Shown here one piece after another: positions 47,145-58,048 of a stretch of 64,000 bases of DNA; within the stretch, counting starts at the first letter, position 1, and every line of letters begins with the position of its first letter. The notes beneath the pieces are model-generated. The model was not told the DNA's origin, made no database searches, and saw nothing but the letters and a program-made list of their open reading frames with translations. The position numbers and the translations under genes were made by a program. Origin of the DNA: Promicromonospora sp. AC04 (GTDB taxonomy: Bacteria; Actinomycetota; Actinomycetes; Actinomycetales; Cellulomonadaceae); assembly GCF_003058225.1 (NCBI RefSeq), contig NZ_QBUG01000007.1, positions 1 through 64,000 of the forward strand. Reading direction: 5' to 3'.

Positions 47145-48386
47145 TCAGGCCACGCCCGCCGTCGTCCTCGGGCTGTTGGTGGCGTCCCGGTCGGCTGCGG
47201 CCCCGTCTGTGCCCCAGGCCTGGGCGAGCAGCTCGAACGAGCGGCGCGTCTCCGCGGGGTCGTGGGTGGCGGTGGTGACGAGCAGCTCGTCGGCGCCTGT
47301 GACACGCACGAGCGTCTCCAGCCGCTCGACGACGGTGGCCGGGTCGCCGACGATCCGGGTGTCGACGCGGTCGGCCACCAGCGCGCGCTCGGCGTCGGGC
47401 CGGTCGGTCCAGGCGGTGGCGGCCGACGGCGACGGGTAGGCGATGGCGCCGCGCTCGCCGCGGCGGATGGACAGCACCCAGTCGGCGAACGGCTCGGCGA
47501 GCACGCGGGCGCGTTCGAGGGTCTGTGCGACGAGCACGTCGGCCGACACCACGACGTAGGGCTCGGCGAGCACGCCCGGCCGGAACGCTGCCCGGTAGGC
47601 GGCGACGGTGTCCAGCACGGTGGCGGGACTGACGTGGAAGTTGGCCGCGAGCGGCAGCCCGAGCTCGCCCGCCACCGTGGCGCTCTCGCCCCCGCTGGAC
47701 GCGAGCAGCCACAGGTCGAACGCCGCCCCCTCGACGGGCGGGCTCGCATAGGCGGCGCCGGTCCGGTCCCGGTAGGTGCCCTGCTGCAGCGCGAGCACGA
47801 GACCCACCTCCTCGCGGAAGCCGGCCGGCTTCCGGTGCGCGCCGATCACCTCCTGCTGGGCCAGGATCCGCTCGCGCAGCGCCGGGTCGTTGAGCCCGTT
47901 CGGCGGCGCGGGCGGCACGTACAGCCCGTCGACGAGCCGCGGGACGGCGGGCGCGGGCGGGCGCGGCGGTTGGGCCGGCTGGGCCGGCCGGGCGCCGTCG
48001 GCCGGCTTGTCCGACGACGACGGCGGCGGGGCGAACGCGCGCCCGAGCCCCAGGTCGACCCGGCCGGGGTGCAGGGCCGCGATGGTGCCGAACTGCTCGG
48101 CGGCGATCAGGGGCGACGTCGTGGACAGCAGCACCGCCCCCGAGCCGACGCGGATCCGCGAGGTGCGGGCGGCGACGGCGGCCGCCAGGACCGCCGGCGA
48201 CGCCGAGGCGACGCCGGGCGCCAGGTGGTGCTCGGCGTACCAGACGCGCCGGTACCCGAGGGCGTCGAGATCGATGGCGAGCGACACGGCGCGCTGGATC
48301 GCCTGGACGCCGGTGGCGCCGTCGGCGACCAGGGCGAGGTCGAGGACGGACAGGGGGACTCTTCGGGTGTTCGTTCGGTCGGTCAT
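47145..48386 (-). CDS. Luciferase-like monooxygenase, MsnO8-type
   Basis: Single-chain luciferase-like monooxygenase of 413 residues resembling the MsnO8 subgroup: VPLSVLDLALVADG, VWYAEHHLAPGVASASP, IRVGSGAVLLSTTSPL and VDLGLGRAFAPP, with a Pro/Ala-rich insert after that motif. ATG at 48386 follows GAGGAG. The frame continues without a stop to an ATG at 48545 that overlaps the acetyltransferase stop (ATGA), which would add a 53-residue Pro/Gly-rich N terminus; given how often this operon uses overlaps, that start is possible. Confidence 0.83.
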   Translation of the reverse strand: MTDRTNTRRVPLSVLDLALVADGATGVQAIQRAVSLAIDLDALGYRRVWYAEHHLAPGVASASPAVLAAAVAARTSRIRVGSGAVLLSTTSPLIAAEQFGTIAALHPGRVDLGLGRAFAPPPSSSDKPADGARPAQPAQPPRPPAPAVPRLVDGLYVPPAPPNGLNDPALRERILAQQEVIGAHRKPAGFREEVGLVLALQQGTYRDRTGAAYASPPVEGAAFDLWLLASSGGESATVAGELGLPLAANFHVSPATVLDTVAAYRAAFRPGVLAEPYVVVSADVLVAQTLERARVLAEPFADWVLSIRRGERGAIAYPSPSAATAWTDRPDAERALVADRVDTRIVGDPATVVERLETLVRVTGADELLVTTATHDPAETRRSFELLAQAWGTDGAAADRDATNSPRTTAGVA

Positions 48387-48541
48387 GGTGCTCCTCACTC
48401 CTCGGTCTTGGGCAGGCCGGGCCGCGACGACGCGCAGGTCCTCGTCGGCCGGTCCGGCGGACCCCGATCCGCCGCCCCCGCCCGGCGGCAGGCCGGGCGG
48501 CGGGTACAGGAGGCGCGACTCGCCCTCGGCCAGGTCCGCGC

Positions 48542-49150
48542 TCATGGGGCCAGCCACTTCTCGAAGGGGAGCGGGCTGAACGGCTGCTCGCCCGCCGGGT
48601 CGCTATCGCCGGCCGCCGCAGCGGAGAGCGGCGTGTAGCCCGTGCTCCGGTAGAGCGCCGCCGCCTCCGGCTGCCGCGGGCCCGTGGTCAGGTAGAGCCG
48701 CGGGTAGCCCAGGTCGCGGGCCCGCGCCTCGAGCTCGGCCAGCACGCGCCGCGCCAGGCCGCGACGCCGGTGGGCCGCGTGCGTCCAGATGCGCTTGAGC
48801 TCCGCCGTCGGGATCACGGGGACGCCGTCCACGTCGCGGACGTCGGCCCGGGCCAGGCGCGCGGCCTCCCCGAGCTCCGGCTCGAGCCGACGGCGGAACG
48901 CGCCGCCCGCCACCGGCTCGCCGTCCTCCAGGAGCAGGACCAGGGAGCCGACGGGCGGAGCAAACTCCTCGGCGGCGTAGTGGGCCATCTCGGCCCGGTG
49001 CTGCTCCTCGGTCAGGAGGTCGTGGTACCGGGAGCGGTACTCGACCGAGAGCCCGGCCAGGAGCGGCTCGACCAGCGGGTCGGACAGGTGCACCTCCCGG
49101 ACCTCCAGGGCCGGGGAGGTCTCCGTGGACGTCCCCGTGGTGGCGGTCAT
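48542..49150 (-). CDS. GNAT family N-acetyltransferase
   Basis: Acetyl-CoA-dependent N-acetyltransferase of 202 residues. The GNAT core shows LKRIWTHAAHRRRGLARRVL (acetyl-CoA pyrophosphate-binding motif A) and YLTTGPRQPEAAALYRSTGY (motif B). ATG at 49150 overlaps the DUF1684 stop. Its place in a sulfur-scavenging operon suggests acetylation of an imported amine or thiol compound; inference only. Confidence 0.85.
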   Translation of the reverse strand: MTATTGTSTETSPALEVREVHLSDPLVEPLLAGLSVEYRSRYHDLLTEEQHRAEMAHYAAEEFAPPVGSLVLLLEDGEPVAGGAFRRRLEPELGEAARLARADVRDVDGVPVIPTAELKRIWTHAAHRRRGLARRVLAELEARARDLGYPRLYLTTGPRQPEAAALYRSTGYTPLSAAAAGDSDPAGEQPFSPLPFEKWLAP

Positions 49151-50195
49151 CGGGGTGCCTTCTCGCCCGCGGTCACGGCGAACGGCAGGTGGTTGCCCGA
49201 CGCCGGGGCCGGGCACGTGCCGAAGTCCGTGAACGCGTACGGCAGGTTCACCGCCCGGTTGAGGTCCAGGCGCAGGGTGTCGGAGGTCGCGGGGGCTGGG
49301 TCCAGGTCCTGGTCCTGGTCCTGGTCCGGGTCCAGGGCTGAGTTCAGGGCTGAGTTCAGGGCTGAGTCCTGGGCCACGTCCGGCGCCGTGATCCGGAGGA
49401 TCCGCCAGGGTGCTACGCCGTCGGCCTCGTCGGTGAACAGGAGGGCCGGCTCCGTGAGGCTGCCGGTCAGGGCCAGGGTGGTGACCGTCCCGTCGCGGGC
49501 GATGTCGACCTCGCCGAACACCTCGACGTGGTGCACCAGGCGCGGCTGGGCGGCGCCGACCGTGATGGGCTCCGGCTCGTCGTACCAGCGCACGGGGACG
49601 TCCAGCACCCAGTCCGGGTCGTAGCCGAACGCGGGGACGCCGTCGAACCCCGTGCGCGTCGCGGCCTGCGGGTCGCGCGGGCGGATGCCGTACCGGCCGG
49701 TCCGCAGCACCACCTCTACCGCTACCTCGTGCTCGTCGTCGGCGTCGTCCCGGCCCTCCGGCAGGAACGTGCCGATGATGCGGCTGCGCCCCTCGGCGAC
49801 ACCGACCGCCGTCGGGCCCTCCGGCTCGACGTGCTCGCCCGTCAGCACCACCGTGTCCCCTGGCACTGGCCGGGTGAACAGCTTCCGGTCGGCGACCCAC
49901 CACTCGCCGGGCAGGCCGGGCAGGCGCCCGGGCTTCGCCGTCGGCCAGAGGAGGGCGGTAGGGCTCAGCCACCCGTGCGGCGAGCGCAGCTCGCGCTCGC
50001 GGGCGGCGTGCCAGGCGGCGTGCTCGCGGGCGGCGGCGTCGGGCGCGCTCTGGACCTGTGCGTCAGATGCTGCGTTGGTCGCCGCCTCGGTCGCTGCGTC
50101 CGTCGCCGCCGTGTCGGTCGCCGGGTCCGCCGCCGTGTCGGTCGCCGGGTCCGCCGCTGGGGCCGCCGGGGCCGTCGTCTTGCTCAGTACCTCGG

Positions 50196-50199
<4 letters not shown>
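49147..50199 (-). CDS. DUF1684 family protein, copy B
   Basis: Paralogue of copy A, 350 residues. It has a longer N terminus built of Ala/Asp/Thr repeats (ADPATDTAADPATD) and a second repetitive insert (ALNSALNSALDPDQDQDQD) before the shared C-terminal block (LRLDLNRAVNLPYAFTDFG). ATG at 50199 overlaps the ATPase stop. Function unknown; co-transcribed with the importer. Confidence 0.82.
49300..49378. repeat. Short tandem repeats inside DUF1684 copy B
   Basis: Runs of cctggt (four near-copies) and of gggctgagttca (about three copies) encode the DQDQDQD and ALNSALNS insert. Units are multiples of three. Absent from copy A. Confidence 0.8.
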
Positions 50200-52087
<1,888 letters not shown>

Positions 52088-52091
<4 letters not shown>

Positions 52092-52948
52092 CGGTCGGTC
52101 CTTCCCTCGCGGGTGAGCGCCCGCCCGAGCACGCCGACGGCGAGCACGAACAGCGCGATGACCAGGCCCGGCAGCGTCGAGTACCACCAGGCGACGGCCA
52201 GGTAGTCGCGGCCCTCGGCGACCAGCGAGCCCCACTCGGGAGTGGGCGGCGTGGCGCCGTACCCGAGGAAGCTCAGGGCGGAGACCGCGAGGATCACCGC
52301 GCCGAGCTCGACGGCCGCGAGCGCCAGCACGGGGCCGGCCGCGTTCGGGAGCACGTGCCGCAGCAGGACGGCGGTGCGGCCGGAGCCGGCCAGCCGCGCG
52401 GCCTCCACGTAGGTGGCGTGCCGCACCCGCAGCACCTGGCTGCGCATGACGCGGGCGAACGTGGCGACGGAGGCCACGCCGACGGCGATCGCCACCTTCA
52501 CGGTCCCGAAGCCGAGCGCGGTGACCACGGCGAGCGACAGCAGCAGGCCGGGGATGGCGAGCAGTACGTCGGTGGCGCGCATGAGCGCGTCGTCGACCGG
52601 GCCGCCGAGGAAGCCCGCGACCAGCCCGACCCCGGATCCCGCGACCAGGGCGACGCCGATGGCGAGCAGCGCGGCCCGCACCGAGAGGCTGGTGCCGTGC
52701 ACGGTGCGCGCGAACAGGTCGCGGCCGAGGTGGTCGGTGCCGAACCAGTGGGCGCCGTCGGGCGGGAGGAGCTTGTCGGCGGGGACGCCGGTGATCGGGT
52801 CCTGGCCGGTGAACAGGCCGGGGAACAGCGCCCAGGCCAGGATCAGGAGCACCACGGCGAGCGCGACCAGCGCGGCGGGCCGGGTGCGGGCCAGGGCGAG
52901 GCCGCGGGGCAGGGTGTGGGGCGCGGCGCGGGTCGGCGTGCGGCTCAT
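52088..52948 (-). CDS. ABC transporter permease (DppC type)
   Basis: Inner-membrane permease of 286 residues with about six spans. The N-terminal span LVALAVVLLILAWALFPGLF is followed by the FGTDHLGRDLFARTVHGT segment characteristic of DppC/OppC; an EAA-like loop (YVEAARLAGSGRTAVLLRHV) is present. ATG at 52948 overlaps the DppB-type stop. Confidence 0.9.
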
Positions 52949-53916
52949 CGCGCGCCTCCCCCGCTGCCGGCGCGGCCGCGGCCGCCGCTCAGCACCCGGG
53001 GGTCGAGCAGGGGGTGGGCGAGGTCGACCAGCAGGCTGGTGACGACGAAGACCGCGGCGGCGACGACCACCAGCCCCTGGACCACGGGGATGTCCTGCGT
53101 GGTCACGGCGTTCTCGACGAGCCGGCCGAAGCCCTGCCGGGAGAACACCGTCTCGACCACCACGGTGCCGCCGAGCAGGTTGCCGACCAGGACGCCGAGG
53201 ACGGTGACGGTCGGGAGGGACCCGTTGCGCGCCACGTGGGCGCCGAGCACGCGGGCCCGCGAGGAGCCCTTGGCGAACGCTGTCTCGACGTAGGGCGCCC
53301 GCCAGGCCTCACGCAGCCCCTGGGACAGCACCTGCGCGACGACGGCGGCCAGCCCCACGGCGAGCGTGACCGCGGGCAGCACCAGGGAGGCGAATCCCTC
53401 GTTGCCGACCGCCGGGAAGACGAACCAGGTGAACGAGAACAGGTGCAGCAGCACGAGGCCGACCCAGAACCCGGGCACCGCGACGCCGAGCGGCGGCAGC
53501 GAGAGCAGCAGGTCGCGCAGCCAGGCGGCCCTGGTCCAGGAGGCGAGGGTGGCGATCCCGACGCCCGCGACCAGGGCGAGCACGAGCGCGAGCCCGGCGA
53601 GCTTCGCCGTCTCGGGGAACGCGTCCGCGATGAGACCCGCCACGGGGGCGCCGCTGCTGATGGAGGTGCCGAGATCGCCCGTGAGGGTGCGGCCGAGCAG
53701 CGTCAAGTACTGCTGGACCGGGCCCTGGTCGAACCCGTAGCGCTCGCGCAGCTCGGCGACCCGCGCCGGGTCCACGCGCTCGCCCCCGGCGCCCTGGTCG
53801 AGCATGATCGCCACGGGGTCGCTGGGCAGCAGGTACAGGATCAGGTACGAGACGGTGAACGCCGCCCAGAGGACCGCGGCGGCGCCGGCGAGCCGGCGCA
53901 GGACGTAGGCGAGCAT
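52945..53916 (-). CDS. ABC transporter permease (DppB type)
   Basis: Inner-membrane permease of 323 residues. It opens with MLAYVLRRLAGAAAVLWAAF and has LRERYGFDQGPVQQYLTLL, GDLGTSISSG and PYVETAFAKGSSRARVLGAH, all typical of DppB/OppB. ATG at 53916 shares one base with the binding-protein stop (TGATG). Confidence 0.9.
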   Translation of the reverse strand: MLAYVLRRLAGAAAVLWAAFTVSYLILYLLPSDPVAIMLDQGAGGERVDPARVAELRERYGFDQGPVQQYLTLLGRTLTGDLGTSISSGAPVAGLIADAFPETAKLAGLALVLALVAGVGIATLASWTRAAWLRDLLLSLPPLGVAVPGFWVGLVLLHLFSFTWFVFPAVGNEGFASLVLPAVTLAVGLAAVVAQVLSQGLREAWRAPYVETAFAKGSSRARVLGAHVARNGSLPTVTVLGVLVGNLLGGTVVVETVFSRQGFGRLVENAVTTQDIPVVQGLVVVAAAVFVVTSLLVDLAHPLLDPRVLSGGRGRAGSGGGAR

Positions 53917-55589
53917 CACTCCTGCTCGATCCATGCGTCGTGGAACAGCAGGCGGGAGGAGGCGTCGAAGGTGACGCCGTGCACGTCGCCGCGCACCCCT
54001 ATCGACTGCGCCAGCTCGAACAGCGGGATCGCGAGACCCTCGTCGAGGATCGCCCGCTGGGCGTCCGCGACGAGCGCGTCGCGGGCGGCCGGGTCCGCCT
54101 CGCCGAGCTGCTCGTCGAGCAGGGGGTCGACGACGTCGTCGGGCTCGCGCAGGCTGAGGTTGCGCTGGGCCGTGGAGAACTGGGTGCGCAGGATGTCGGC
54201 GTCGGCCCGCGTGACGTTGTAGTAGAAGAAGTCGTAGTCGCCGGAGTCCTGGGCGGTGGTCTGCTCGGCCGCTGTGAGCTGGCGGAGCTTCAGGTCCACC
54301 CCGACCGCGCGCAGCTGCTGGGCGGCCAGCTCCAGTACCGGGGTGCTGCCGGTGAACACCGGGGTGTAGGTCACCTCGATCTCGAGCGGCTCGCCGTCCT
54401 TGACGCGGATGCCGTCCGGGCCTTCCGTCCACCCCGCCTCGTCGAGGATCTTGGCGGCCTCGTCGGGGTCGAACGCGAGCTCGTCCGACAGGTCGGTGTA
54501 GCCCGGCGTGGTCGAGGCGAGCACGCCGGTGGCCGGCTTGAACGCGTCGGACAGCACGGTGTCGACCAGCTCCTGGCGGTCGATCGCGACCAGGAGCGCG
54601 CGGCGCACCTCCGGGTCGTCCAGGGGCGGCCGGGTCAGGTTGGGCTGCAGCACGAACGGCACCCCGGGGTTGGCGCGGGTCAGCACCCCGCCGCCCGAGC
54701 CCTCGACCTGCGGCACGTCCTGCGGCAGCACGTCGCCGACGGCGTCGAACTGGTCGGAAGCGAGACCGCCGGCACGCACCCCGGACTCCGGGACCACCGA
54801 GAACTCGATGCGCTCCAGGTACGCGTCGCCCTCGTGCTGCGACGAGGCGGGTGCCCAGTTGTAGCCGTCGCGCCGGGTGAGCACGGCGCCCTGGTCCTGC
54901 GTGTAGCTGTCGAGCACGAACGGCCCCGAGCCGACGACGTCGCCCTGCAGGCGCTCGGCCGGGTCCGCCTCGGCGGTCTCCTCCGACAGGATCGCCAGCG
55001 ACACCGTCGAGGTGGCCTGCAGGAACTGCGCGTTCGGCGCGTCGAAGACGACGGTCGCCGTGCCGTCGTCGGGCACCTCGGTCTTCTCGTAGCCCGCGAG
55101 GTAGCTCGCCGCGAGCGGCGCGGTCGCCCCGAGGTCGCCCGCGATCGCGTCGAAGCTGGCCCGCACGTCGTCGGCGGTGAGCGGGCTGCCGTCCGAGAAA
55201 GTCACGCCGTCGCGCAGGTGGAACGTGAACTCGGTCAGGTCGTCGCTGACGTCCCAGCTCTCGGCGAGCCACGGCCCGATCTCGCCGGTCTCGGGGTCCT
55301 GGTCGGTGAGCGAGTCCGCGAGCTGCCGCGCGACGTAGATGCTGACGTTGCTGCCGACCTGCTGCGGGTCAACGCCCTGCGGCGCGGCCCCGAGCGCGAA
55401 CCGGAGCGTGCCGCCCGGCGTCGGGTCGGCGGGCGCGGCGCCCGAGGCGGTGTCGGGTCCGGCGCAGCCGGTCAACGCGAGGGCGGTGGCCAGGGCCACG
55501 GCGAGGGCGGCGGGCGCGGTGCGGTTCGGCGTCGCGCGATTCGGCGCGCTGTGGTTCGGGATCGTGCGGCGCGGGTGGGTCCGGACCAT
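53916..55589 (-). CDS. Family 5 extracellular solute-binding lipoprotein
   Basis: Binding protein of the peptide/nickel type, 557 residues. The lipoprotein signal ends with the lipobox LTGC after a hydrophobic stretch; family 5 stretches include TLRFALGAAPQGVDPQ, PWLAESWDVSDDLTEFTFHL and RDGVTFSDGSPLTADDV. ATG at 55589; a GTG eight codons earlier (55613) is an alternative. First structural gene of the sulfur island, 258 bp downstream of the leader ORF. The ligand is unknown; an organosulfur compound or S-containing peptide is inferred. Confidence 0.9.
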   Translation of the reverse strand: MVRTHPRRTIPNHSAPNRATPNRTAPAALAVALATALALTGCAGPDTASGAAPADPTPGGTLRFALGAAPQGVDPQQVGSNVSIYVARQLADSLTDQDPETGEIGPWLAESWDVSDDLTEFTFHLRDGVTFSDGSPLTADDVRASFDAIAGDLGATAPLAASYLAGYEKTEVPDDGTATVVFDAPNAQFLQATSTVSLAILSEETAEADPAERLQGDVVGSGPFVLDSYTQDQGAVLTRRDGYNWAPASSQHEGDAYLERIEFSVVPESGVRAGGLASDQFDAVGDVLPQDVPQVEGSGGGVLTRANPGVPFVLQPNLTRPPLDDPEVRRALLVAIDRQELVDTVLSDAFKPATGVLASTTPGYTDLSDELAFDPDEAAKILDEAGWTEGPDGIRVKDGEPLEIEVTYTPVFTGSTPVLELAAQQLRAVGVDLKLRQLTAAEQTTAQDSGDYDFFYYNVTRADADILRTQFSTAQRNLSLREPDDVVDPLLDEQLGEADPAARDALVADAQRAILDEGLAIPLFELAQSIGVRGDVHGVTFDASSRLLFHDAWIEQE

Positions 55590-55847
55590 GGGAGGGGCGT
55601 CCTTTCGGGGCACGGCAAAGCAGACCCGCGCGCGGGTACGCGCAGGTCCGTCACCGGATGTGACGTGGGGGCGGGGATGAGTGCGGCGGGCGAGTGCGGC
55701 GCAGCGCGGGGCGGCGGGTGGGTGCGGCAGGTCGGTCAGGAGACGCGAGGTGACAGAGCGCGGGACGTCGGACCCGGGCGGGTACGACGCGGACCGGCCT
55801 CGAGGACCGTTCAGCGGGGGGCGCTGCTAGGTCTTACCTGGGTGCGG
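55590..55847 (-). promoter_or_regulatory. Long untranslated leader with hairpins (attenuator candidate)
   Basis: 258 bp between the Cys-rich leader ORF and the binding-protein gene, with no other supported gene. It contains a 14-bp perfect palindrome ACCCGCGCGCGGGT (55624-55637) and a 6-bp stem CGTCAC/GTGACG (55649-55665). These could form the terminator or anti-terminator arms of an attenuator or sequester downstream translation signals. Confidence 0.5.
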
Positions 55848-55934
55848 TCAGCGACAGGCGGGACAACACTCGCGGACACAACACATGGAGCCGGCGTGCG
55901 CGATCCGCACCGTGCCGTTCGTCGCTCGTGCCAT
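55848..55934 (-). CDS. Cysteine-rich leader peptide
   Basis: A 28-codon ORF with ATG at 55934, a GGAGGGAG Shine-Dalgarno 6 bases upstream, and TGA at 55848-55850. Five of its last eleven residues are Cys (positions 18, 19, 23, 24, 27), as two CC pairs and CPAC-like end. No other family resemblance. Cys-rich leader peptides preceding sulfur-assimilation operons are known in actinobacteria, where ribosome stalling at Cys codons reports low cysteine. Its place just in front of this island fits that role. Confidence 0.7.
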   Translation of the reverse strand: MARATNGTVRIAHAGSMCCVRECCPACR

Positions 55935-55959
55935 GTCGGTCTCCCTCCGATTCGAATTT

Positions 55960-55976
55960 CCTATCACTTTGATAGG
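55960..55976. promoter_or_regulatory. Palindrome CCTATCA-ctt-TGATAGG upstream of the leader ORF
   Basis: Perfect 7-bp arms around 3 bases, 25 bp before the leader ATG, in an AT-rich pocket. It lies just downstream of the promoter proposed at 55992-56020, so a bound repressor would block initiation or early elongation. Likely operator of an unlinked sulfur regulator. Confidence 0.55.
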
Positions 55977-55991
55977 GATTCGATATGCGGG

Positions 55992-56020
55992 AAGGTACGT
56001 CCGCCCGCAGGGCATGTCAA
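55992..56020 (-). promoter_or_regulatory. Promoter of the sulfur island
   Basis: On the minus strand a TTGACA (56015-56020) is followed after 17 bp by TACCTT (55992-55997). The -35 is a perfect consensus; the -10 is moderate. It starts within about 65 bp of the yvcK stop. Confidence 0.5.
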
Positions 56021-56083
56021 CGGACGTCGGGAAGGTCTCGCATTGCGGACGGAACGCCCGGTGACATGGCTACGAGCGGCAGC

Positions 56084-57094
56084 TCAGACGTCGCCGTAGA
56101 CACCCTCGAACACGTCCCGGTAGGCCGCGGCCAGGCGCAGCCCGTCGTGCTTGGCGGTGTCGTCACCACGGCGGACCTGCCGCATGATCACGCGCGCGCC
56201 CATCGACGCGGCGGCGGCCTCCAGGGCAGTGACGTCCTCGACGGCGGACGGGTCGGCGAGCACGGCGTCGACCCGCAGTCCGGGCGCATGTTTGTGCAGG
56301 GCCTCAAGGTGGTCGACGGCGGTCAGGCCCTCCGTCTCGCCGTTCTCCGCGGTCAGGTTGAGCGTCACGCAGCGGCGCGCCTTGGTGACGTGCAGGGCGT
56401 CCGCGAGCTCCGGCACCAGCAGGTGGACCAGCACCGACGAGTACCAGGACCCCGGCCCCAGGACCACCCAGTCGGCGTCGAGCACCGCCTGCACCGCCTC
56501 CGGGGAGGCGGGCGGGTCGGCCGGGAGCAGGCGCAGCTGTTCGATCCGGCCGTCGGTCACGGCGACCTTGCTCTGCCCGACCACGGTCTCCAGGGCGGGC
56601 TCGGGCTCCTCCGGGGTGGCGGGGTGCCGCACGTCGGCCTCGACCACCAGCGGCACCGAGGCCATCGGCAGCACCCGGCCCCGGGCGCCGAGCAGGCGGC
56701 CCACCCAGTCCAGGCCCTCCACCTCGTCGCCGAGCAGCTCCCACAGCGCCACGATCAGCAGGTTGCCCATGGCGTGGTTGTCCAGGTCGCCCGACGACGA
56801 GAAGCGGTGCTGCAGCATCGCGCTCCACGTGCGGCCCCACTCGGAGTCGTCGCACAGGGCCGCGAGCGCCATCCGCAGGTCGCCCGGCGGCAGCACGTCG
56901 AGCTCCTCGCGCAGCCGGCCGGAGGAGCCGCCGTCGTCGGCCACCGTCACGACTGCCGTGAGGCGGTCCGACATGAGCCGCAGCGCGGACAGGCTGGCGG
57001 ACAGGCCGTGGCCGCCGCCGAGAGCGACGACCGACGGGTTCTTGCTCCACTCCGGAGCGGGGACGTCGGGCACCCCTGGGGCGTGCGGGATCAC
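56084..57094 (-). CDS. yvcK: YvcK/CofD-like protein (gluconeogenesis factor family)
   Basis: UDP-sugar-binding regulator of the YvcK family, 336 residues, linked in Gram-positive bacteria to cell-wall precursor control. Signature GGGHGLSASLSALR near residue 25, VTVADDGGSSGRLREEL, and DNHAMGNLLIVAL. GTG at 57094 overlaps the rapZ stop (GTGA). whiA normally follows directly; here the sulfur island does. Confidence 0.92.
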   Translation of the reverse strand: MIPHAPGVPDVPAPEWSKNPSVVALGGGHGLSASLSALRLMSDRLTAVVTVADDGGSSGRLREELDVLPPGDLRMALAALCDDSEWGRTWSAMLQHRFSSSGDLDNHAMGNLLIVALWELLGDEVEGLDWVGRLLGARGRVLPMASVPLVVEADVRHPATPEEPEPALETVVGQSKVAVTDGRIEQLRLLPADPPASPEAVQAVLDADWVVLGPGSWYSSVLVHLLVPELADALHVTKARRCVTLNLTAENGETEGLTAVDHLEALHKHAPGLRVDAVLADPSAVEDVTALEAAAASMGARVIMRQVRRGDDTAKHDGLRLAAAYRDVFEGVYGDV

Positions 57095-58029
57095 TCGCGA
57101 CCCAGATCGCGTGCCGAGACGGTGACGAGCTGTCCTCGGGCGCGCAGGCGTTCGGCGATGGCGTCCGACATGGCGACGGACCGGTGCTTTCCTCCCGTGC
57201 ATCCCACTGCGATGGTCACGTAGCGCTTCTCCTCGTTGAGATAGCCGGCGAGCACGGGGGCCAGGGCGTCGACGTAGCGGTCCGCGAACTCGACGGCGCC
57301 CGGGCGGGCGAGCACGTAGTCGCGCACGGGCTCGTCGCGTCCCGTCAGGTGCCGCAGCTCGGTGATCCAGTACGGGTTGGCGAGGAACCGTACGTCCACG
57401 ACGTGGTCCGCGTCCAGGGGGATGCCGTACTTGAACCCGAACGAGATGACGTTGATCCGCAGCACCTCGGTCGCGTCGTGCGCGAGCCACGCGCGGATCT
57501 CGCGGGCGAGGTCGTGCACGGACAGGTCGGAGGTGTCGATCCGCAGGTCGGCGCGCTCGGCCAGGGTCGCGACCACTGCCCGCTCCTCCGCGATGCCGTC
57601 GAGGATGCGGCCGTCGCCCTGCAGCGGGTGCGGCCGGCGCACCTGCTCGAAGCGGCGCACGAGCACCTCGTCGCTCGCGTCCAGGAACAGGATCCGGTAG
57701 GCCACCTTGGCCTCCGTCATGTGCACGAGCACCTTGTCCAGCTCCGAGAAGAACTGCCGGCCGCGCACGTCCACGACGACGGCCACACGCTCGATGCTTG
57801 AGCCCTTGGCCATGAGGTCGACCAGGGGGATCAGCATCATGGGCGGCAGGTTGTCGACCACGTACCAGTCGAGGTCCTCCAGCACGGCGGCGGCCCGGGA
57901 CCGGCCGGCGCCCGACATCCCGGTGATCACCAGGACCTGCGGCTCGCTCGGCTCGGGGGTGTGCGTGGCGGCCTCTATCGCGGCGATTCCCTCGGGGGCC
58001 GTGGTGGGCGACGGCTCGGTGTTGCTCAT
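57091..58029 (-). CDS. rapZ: RapZ/YvcJ family nucleotide-binding protein
   Basis: P-loop protein of 312 residues; in E. coli RapZ is an RNase adapter, while the role in actinobacteria is less clear. Walker A ITGMSGAGRS near residue 40, VVDNLPPMML, and the C-terminal IAVGCTGGKHRSVAMSD. ATG at 58029 has GGAG close upstream; an ATG four codons earlier lacks one. Confidence 0.92.
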   Translation of the reverse strand: MSNTEPSPTTAPEGIAAIEAATHTPEPSEPQVLVITGMSGAGRSRAAAVLEDLDWYVVDNLPPMMLIPLVDLMAKGSSIERVAVVVDVRGRQFFSELDKVLVHMTEAKVAYRILFLDASDEVLVRRFEQVRRPHPLQGDGRILDGIAEERAVVATLAERADLRIDTSDLSVHDLAREIRAWLAHDATEVLRINVISFGFKYGIPLDADHVVDVRFLANPYWITELRHLTGRDEPVRDYVLARPGAVEFADRYVDALAPVLAGYLNEEKRYVTIAVGCTGGKHRSVAMSDAIAERLRARGQLVTVSARDLGRE

Positions 58030-58048
58030 GGCTCCAAGCATGCCAGCG

